Source of the DNA: Isoetes taiwanensis
Taxonomy: Eukaryota; Streptophyta; Lycopodiopsida; Isoetales; Isoetaceae
Assembly: GCA_021234155.1 (NCBI GenBank)
Contig: JAJEKV010000332.1
Span: 188,001-252,000, forward strand
Reading direction: 5' to 3'
Length of the DNA stretch: 64,000 nt
The notes under the pieces: model-generated
The model's database searches: none
What the model was told of the DNA's origin: nothing
What the model saw: only the letters and a program-made list of their open reading frames with translations
Part shown: positions 58,202 through 64,000 of the stretch, one piece after another
Position numbering within the stretch: the stretch's first letter is position 1
How the letters are laid out: each line of letters opens with the position of its first letter
Translations under genes and position numbers: made by a program

Positions 58202-58682
58202 CACCCCTCACAGAGTGCGCCCCAATCCATTCGGTTTGCAAACCGATTCCCACCTGGCGCCTTTGTGGTGAGTGGTTGAGCATGGTTTGGTGCCAAATCT
58301 TGCCTAAATGCAGAAAGTAGGTATACTATTCGACCTAACTCATCCCAGTTAGTGGGAATTGACCCCTAATCTGTCCAAATTGGCCAACGCCGAGTCAAAT
58401 GGAGCTCCACCCCTCACAGAGTGCGCCCCGACCCATTTGGTTTGGAATCCGATTCCACCCTGGCGCACTGTGTGAGTGGTCGAACCCCAAACTCCACCAC
58501 AACTTGCCCAAATAAGGCGAGTAAAGGCTCAATCCTATCTATCTCGATGAGATATCCAGGATTATGTCTTTAGTTCTCTAGTTTAGCATCATTAGTGACC
58601 TAAACAGCCCGGTCCACCCCTCAGTGCGCCCCAACCCATTCGGTTTGCAAACCGATCCCACCTGGCGCCTTTGGTGAGTGGT
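58202..58682. repeat. Three palindromic units at 206-207 bp spacing
   Basis: Units at 58202-58276, 58408-58480 and 58615-58682. Consensus: ACCCCTCACAGAGTGCGCC, then CGGTTTGCAAACCG (perfect at 58232-58245 and 58641-58654), then GGCGCACTGTGTGAGTGG. The outer arms pair with each other and the core is itself a palindrome, so each unit can form a branched hairpin. The last unit lies about 160 bp before the TATA box of the next gene. Confidence 0.85.
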
Positions 58683-58839
58683 CTCGTCGAATTGATCCAA
58701 GTTGTCCAGAGGCGAACCAAAATCATTGCTTAGGGACCCTTAGGAGCATTTCCAAGCTCGGGTTAGCCTATAAATCATATCTCTAGACCCCGGAAAGTCA
58801 GGAGAATTGTAAACCTAAAATTTTCCCAAAATTAGGGTT

Positions 58840-58856
58840 TTGCCTATAAAGGGAAC
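58840..58856 (+). promoter_or_regulatory. Core promoter of the second gene
   Basis: CCTATAAAGGG with TTAGGGTTTTG just upstream (58831-58842), the same layout as the H3-like gene. Confidence 0.6.
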
Positions 58857-58958
58857 CCAAGTGTCATTTGCACCTTCCAACCTCGGCTCTACGCTCCAAG
58901 CCGATTTCCCCGATCCTTAGGGCACGCACCGTCTGTCATCCCCGGCTCCTCGGTGCTC

Positions 58959-60466
58959 ATGGCCACTTCTTCATTCAAGCGATGGTGCAGCGTCACACTC
59001 ATGTGGTGAAGGCGACATCGAATCGGTCTTGGTGTCTTCGAAGGGAACTTGACATTGAGGCCACCATCAACGCCACTCCCTTCTACCGTAAGAACATCAT
59101 AATGAGTTCCATGCCAAGATAGGACCCTTTTGGTAGAACTCCCACCTTGTGTAGGGTATTTTGCACCTAACACGCCCTCAAGTCAGCCCTGCAAGATATC
59201 CCAAATGTAGATAAGTACTTAGAGAATAAAAGCGGTCTGCCTTCCCAACTACATGTCCATCTCTGTCAATGGGAGGGAGGTACTTCTCCTATCGCTGCTG
59301 TAGCCATCTTTCTATCTCCGAGGTCAAACCCGGATAGGGGAACCCTCGGTCAGACCTTTAGAAGTTGAACCCATAGCCATGGCCGCAAGAGGAGCAACGG
59401 ATGCGACTTCGAATCTGGCGAGGGAAGAAGAGGAGGAGGATGAGTACGAATCAGACCCGAAGACACGGATCTAGAACAAGAGAGGCAACAAGCCGGAACA
59501 AGGCAGATCCAAAACCCGAAGAGGGACTGCGAAAGCAACAAGAAGAGCCCCACCACTTTCGGGGGAGGGCATTACAAGCTTGACGCGGTGTTCATAGAAA
59601 AGCAGGCATATCTAACCCTTCGCGACATCAAGAATCTTCCACGGTGCAGCGGCAGGCCTTAGGGTGGATGAGATTTTACACCTTCTACGACGTGGGGCGG
59701 ATCTCGGCGACTTCATCGATCGAGAAGCTCGTGACTTCCCCTATCGGCATAAGAGAAGCGGGACCTTCACCGTGAGACATCATCGGATATAGAGGCTTAC
59801 GCAGGCATCAGACAGATGATGGCCGAAACGGAATTGCCCTCGGAGGAGGAGTTCATGGCAATTCAGGAACAAATGGGCATCAAAGGCAAGTCCACATCAG
59901 CATTATTACCGAGCTCGCCAACACCCATCCTGAAGCAGCATGGAGGCAGTATCAACCTAAGGAGGCTGGTGCACCAAGACTTCAGAGAGCTAGAGGAGAT
60001 ACGGTGGATGACTTGGCGGGGAAGGCATGGGGCAACTTCCTCGTCAAGAAAGAAGCGGGGCATGATAAAAAAGGCCGGATACTACTGCCGTTCTTCTTTG
60101 GGCCGGAAGAATAGCGGTTATTCACGCCAATTTAGTAAAAGAGGTGAAGAAGGGGTCTTTATGCTTATCGCCCTCTCAGGGTTTGGACACCATGCACGAT
60201 TACCTCCAAACATCGACCATGTTGTCCTGATCAAGAGAGCGATTGCATTGACCATCTTCGACTTTTCAATCCCTTATAGGCGGCAGGGCAGATTGGCGAT
60301 GGCGTGTGCGTATACATCGGATAGGAGAATTGCAGACATGGAGGCAGTACTCCAAGGAGGGACGTCAACAAATATTCTCAGGAACTTAACAGGGTCATTA
60401 GGTACGGCCCAAGTGAAGAAATTTTTGGAGGACCACCCTGACTACCTCAAGAAATTTCAAGAGTAA
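58959..60466 (+). pseudogene. Unrecognised gene next to the H3-like gene, frameshifted
   Basis: Possible start ATG at 58959 (MATSSFKRWCSV). Frames change several times: IQAMVQRHTHVVKATSNRSW (58975), EEEEDEYESDPKTR (59435), HYKLDAVFIEKQAYLTLRDI (59570), MMAETELPSEEEFMAIQEQM (59816). The last 100 codons are AIALTIFDFSIPYRRQGRLA to HPDYLKKFQE before the stop at 60464-60466. No domain recognised. Same promoter layout and same palindromic units as the H3-like gene, hence probably the same system. A second structural or chromatin protein is only a guess. Confidence 0.5.
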
Positions 60467-60528
60467 AAGTCTATTAATTTGCATGTAAAAGCTTATTATA
60501 TATGAATATAATATATACTAGTTATAGT

Positions 60529-60545
60529 GCCCGGCGTTGCCGGGC
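60529..60545 (-). terminator. Helitron 3' hairpin
   Basis: Seven-bp stem GCCCGGC/GCCGGGC with a 3-base loop, eight bases before the terminal CTAG (518-521 of the same block, absolute 60518-60521). It signals the end of rolling-circle transfer in the family. Confidence 0.78.
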
Positions 60546-61146
60546 TTTAGTAGCAATTTGAAGAGATGGTTGTTTTATTTGTTGCTTAGAGGAAACAATG
60601 TGGCTTGGAGGGGGCAAGGGTGGCATAGTGGAAGCTTTTAAGATTCATTGATAAGGATAAAGAACCATTGTGGGAGAAGTTATGGATTTGGTTATAGTGT
60701 GTTGTTTTTGTTTATGAGATAGTTTTATCGAAATGATTTTATTGTGAGGCATTGGTAGGGTTTAGCAACCTATAGAAATTTCTATTGCAATGTGAAAGTA
60801 ACAATGAGCAGGTCCTGATCCATTGTTTTTAGTATCTGATCATTTAGGGCTTAGGTTGGTTGACCATAATGAGGATTACTCGAATCATAATGAGAACACT
60901 ATCATTTGTCCAAATAGATTTGATCTAGCTAAAATTAACTATTGAGAATCATATGTAACTTTGATTGTTGTGAAACACGTTAGCATATAGGTCCTTTTTG
61001 TATATTAAATCATAAGTTGCAGCTAATGACATGAAATATATGTTGAAATGATATAAATCAATTAATATGCTAATGGTTGGGGTATGCTCATCTTATGACA
61101 ATAAATACAACTGCTTGTTTATGTGGCCAAAACTACACACCACTTT

Positions 61147-61272
61147 AAGCAGTCATCCTTATCTACAGCGTTATTGTTTCACGATGGACATTGTAATTGC
61201 AAATAGTCTTCAAGCAGTCATCCTTATCTACAGCGTTATTGTTTCACGATGGACATTGTAATTGCAAATAGT
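61147..61272. repeat. 65-bp tandem duplication in the Helitron
   Basis: AAGCAGTCATCCTTATCTAC to GCAAATAGT occurs at 61147 and again at 61212 with no mismatch seen. A recent duplication. Confidence 0.88.
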
Positions 61273-61404
61273 TTGGGTATAATTGGTATATTTTCGCTCC
61301 AATAATGTGTGTAAGAAAGTATTTTCATTATTTTTCAAAGTCCAAGATAAAAGCTGAGTAGAAAATGGGAGGATGTGATTATCATTGGCTTGCTATGTAG
61401 TTGG

Positions 61405-61437
61405 TTAGGAGGATGTGTAGTTGGTTGGTTGGTTGGA
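61405..61437. repeat. TTGG-rich microsatellite
   Basis: TTGGTTGGTTGGTTGG-type run within the Helitron body. Confidence 0.7.
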
Positions 61438-63169
61438 TATAGATGTTTACACTTGTATATTACATACAAATAAGTGTGGTTACTACTTGGGACACAATAA
61501 GGGTAAAAGACATTGCATTTCTGTAAATGGAGTATAGCAGCACAAAAAATATGCAGATTTATATCTAATATGTTTGTGAGGATAGAGGCAATAACAAATT
61601 TTCTTCAAAGGTTTGAGCTAGCCCTCTACCTTTAGGAATATCCAATAACTGGCCACAGTTTTCTTGCACTCTCAGAACTGACCAATCATTCCATGTGCCA
61701 GCTTTTCAGTGCATCAAAATCACAATCCTTAAATGAGTTGTTAACATTTATTGATTCATAAACATGCCATCACATGTAATATTCAAGAGGGAAAATGGGC
61801 TATGGATTTGGAAATCCACATCATAGAGTCTATAAAGTGCCTTCCAAAAATCTTGGTGCTTCGTATACCAATTTGGAAATACATAATAGATAGCACTTGT
61901 TTCAACAGCATTACATCGTCGTTTTCCAGCTAATATCCTAAAGTGAGCTAGAAGAGAAGTATGCACATTTTATCTACCGTGTGCATCAAGGGAAACATAG
62001 GTCTGCGTAGAAGTTGCAACGAAAAGGAGGCAGTCATTGGAATGTTGAATTTGTTGGCCACATCCTGTGTTGATCCACTGCATCAAATAAAACGCAGCCA
62101 CATGCCTCTTCAATTTAATTAATCCTAGATGCAGGAAGAGCAAAGATCAAAATTAATCTAATGACAGTAGTAGGATAAGTAAATTACGAAAGAGATAATA
62201 CCTGGCTTAGTAATATGGGTCTTTTCTGCCATTGTTGCAAGTGAAAGGTCATGACTTGGCAAATTTAAACATCATATGTGTTGGTTTCTGTACTTTTCTT
62301 AGTCAGGCTCTTGTGCATAATACAACAGCTTGTCCAAGGGCATTTGTGCAAAGCAATTGCTACATTCAATGCTTTGGATAAACCATAATAATTTGAGAAA
62401 TTCCACATTGCCCCTTATATGTCTTCAATATGCACATCCATACATTGCATCTGTAGGCATCTATAGAATATGCTAGGTGTCACTCAAATTATCATAGAAT
62501 CGAATAATACAGAAAGCAGACAAAATAGAATTCAAACTGGTCTTACCAAAAAGAACACAACTAAACTCAAGGATGTAGACTCCTGCAACACGTCCAAATG
62601 CATACATGAGTTGGAATTGGCAGAATGAGTACATAAGAATTGTTGTTTCCAAAGGCCTGGAACACAGGCAAATTAGTTCGAGGAGCTTATCTGCCTAACT
62701 AATAGCAACATAAGGTAAAATATCTTTCAATTAAACAACAAATAGAACCTCTACGCAAGTAAGGCGACCTCCTGCACCACATGCATGCTACATTGCTAGT
62801 TCAACATAAAGATAGATAAATTCAAATGCTAGTCTATAGGACATGAATTAAACAAAATAACAATAAATGCAAGACATTGCACCTCTTTATAAAACTTGAA
62901 TGATTCCAAATATGGAAAACTGATGCAAATATGGAAAAGTGATAGACAATGGGGCACCACGAAAAGATATAGTCTGAAGCAAATAAAGCAAGGCAGAAGG
63001 CCCAGCTGTGCATCATTCATACTCAATTCCATTAGCGAACTACTATATAGTGTGCCCCACTGGCAGAATTTAGCATATTAAGATGTAGAGCACTCTCATG
63101 ATAAAAAGCGCTCTCCAACTTCACAATTTGATAAGTTGCTAAGCTAAATCTCAACAATGTAATACGTAC

Positions 63170-63385
63170 CTATACAAAACAATGGAGTTGCAAAGATGGG
63201 ATAAAATCTTCAGACAATACCAGCTCGCTGTGACATATTAAGCATTTGGGGCATCTGAAAAAACAACTCAAATTTAGACCACACGTACCAATAGGAAACG
63301 AATGGACTTGCAAAGATGGGGTAACATCCCCAAACATTGGCAGCTCACTGCGACATGTTAAGCATTTGGGCATCTCCAACACAAC
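63170..63385 (-). pseudogene. Two duplicated exon-like units in the Helitron
   Basis: On the minus strand the unit AG|ATGCCCAAATGCTTAACATG gives MPKCLTCRSELPMFGDVTPS, then ends at a GTACGT donor. A second copy after TTTTTTCAG gives CPKCLICHSELVLSEDFIPS and again ends before GTACGT. The C..C..C pattern could be half a zinc site. Some plant Helitrons carry RPA-like genes with zinc sites, but these units are too short to assign. Remaining exons would lie beyond the window or are lost. Confidence 0.4.
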
Positions 63386-63849
63386 TTAGGCAGCATGGGT
63401 AACTGTGTAAGGAGCCAAATCTACAAAATAATCTGCTTTTGATATAACGGATGTTAAGATTATTCCATGAGCATAGGCACATAGGCCATATAGAAAAATA
63501 GCAAACAATAGAAGGACAAAACTGCATAAGCAAATAAAGCATGGCAATAAAAAAGGAACTCAAAAGATGCATTACTTATAATATCTTTGGTGCCTCACCA
63601 TTTAAAACCATAAACTGAAGAGAAAAATGGTAGCCTTAGACACGATTTCTATGCTTACAAAGAACTTCATGCTAGGACATACCCAGAGAAATAAAAAATG
63701 CAAATAGGACATTTGTACATCTTCTGCATCAAGATGGATGTTAAAAAATGGTTCAAGATAATTTGCATGTACCTACATTGAGATTATGACTACTTAATCA
63801 TGAATTCCTAATAGAATATACATGTTCAGCATACCTTTGCCTCACAATA

Positions 63850-64000
63850 TTGCCTGCGTAAGCTTATCTGACCTTGTTGAACTATGTAACTCTAATGCAG
63901 CATCGCACAGGCATAGAGAACATGGACAGTGGCTGATTCTATCTTGATCTATTAACTGTCCTTCCACTATAAACAAAGGCCTACGTAAGCTTATCTGACC
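63850..64000. repeat. Direct repeat at the window edge
   Basis: CCT.CGTAAGCTTATCTGACC occurs at about 63855 and again at 63980-64000, 126 bp apart. It may continue beyond the window. Confidence 0.6.

Larger units (their letters stand above)
60518..64000 (-). mobile_element. Helitron, 3' portion on the minus strand (runs past the window)
   Basis: On the minus strand the sequence reads GCCCGGCAACGCCGGGC (plus 529-545 of the 60-kb block), then ACTATAACTAG and T. A GC-rich hairpin about 10 bases before CTAG, inserted between A and T, is the canonical plant Helitron 3' end. The element lies to the right of 60518; its 5' TC end is outside the window. Most of the body is AT-rich and non-coding. No Rep/helicase gene is seen here. 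Confidence 0.75.

Noticed and set aside
60480-60560. Bacterial-type terminator hairpin
   Set aside because: In this context the hairpin followed by ACTATAACTAG on the minus strand is a Helitron end.

Overview
The window is nuclear DNA of a land plant. Evidence: a plant-type L1 LINE (DUF4283-like ORF1; endonuclease, reverse transcriptase and zf-RVT in ORF2), a tRNA-Met primer site in an LTR element, a plant-type Helitron 3' end, GT-AG introns, and TATA boxes beside AAACCCTA-type boxes. The transposon families suggest a non-flowering plant (fern, lycophyte or bryophyte), but I cannot fix the lineage. No intact ordinary host gene was found. Nearly everything is nested mobile DNA, and most reading frames carry small frameshifts.

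Layout: 1-605 unassigned flank. 610-12075 is copy A1 of a large cut-and-paste transposon family A (TSD TATT). 12142-24320 is B1, a 12.2-kb transposon of a related family B (TSD CCAT). 24776-41661 is element C (TSD TGTG). C is interrupted by A2 (25571-39253, TSD ATAC, opposite orientation to A1), and A2 is interrupted by B2, a 2.3-kb short B derivative (29788-32059, TSD GATT). A1 preserves the empty site for B2. 42048-46030 is a nearly empty LTR retrotransposon, and about 46150-52046 a LINE. 52047-56240 holds repeats, a LINE tail and an LTR-like or promoter-like block. 56368-60466 holds two damaged genes of unknown origin; the first ends in a histone H3 fold, and both lie downstream of palindromic units spaced about 207 bp. 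60518-64000 is the 3' part of a Helitron on the minus strand.

Family A is the most interesting system. It carries two head-to-head spliced genes: (i) a transposase with two DUF8039-like repeats, a zinc-knuckle-like region, a helix-turn-helix and a DUF7869-like catalytic region; (ii) a protein joining a ParB-like domain to a C-terminal region with a DNA-methyltransferase-like SAM motif. At the transposase end lie three related genes for proteins of about 80 residues. The introns and subterminal DNA hold arrays of a GCGC-rich palindrome. B and C carry their own, different palindromes. A working hypothesis is a transposon that marks or recognises its own DNA through the ParB-methyltransferase protein and these palindromes. 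B1 has a related transposase but different cargo: an FCP1-like HAD phosphatase, an acidic nuclear protein and unrecognised genes.
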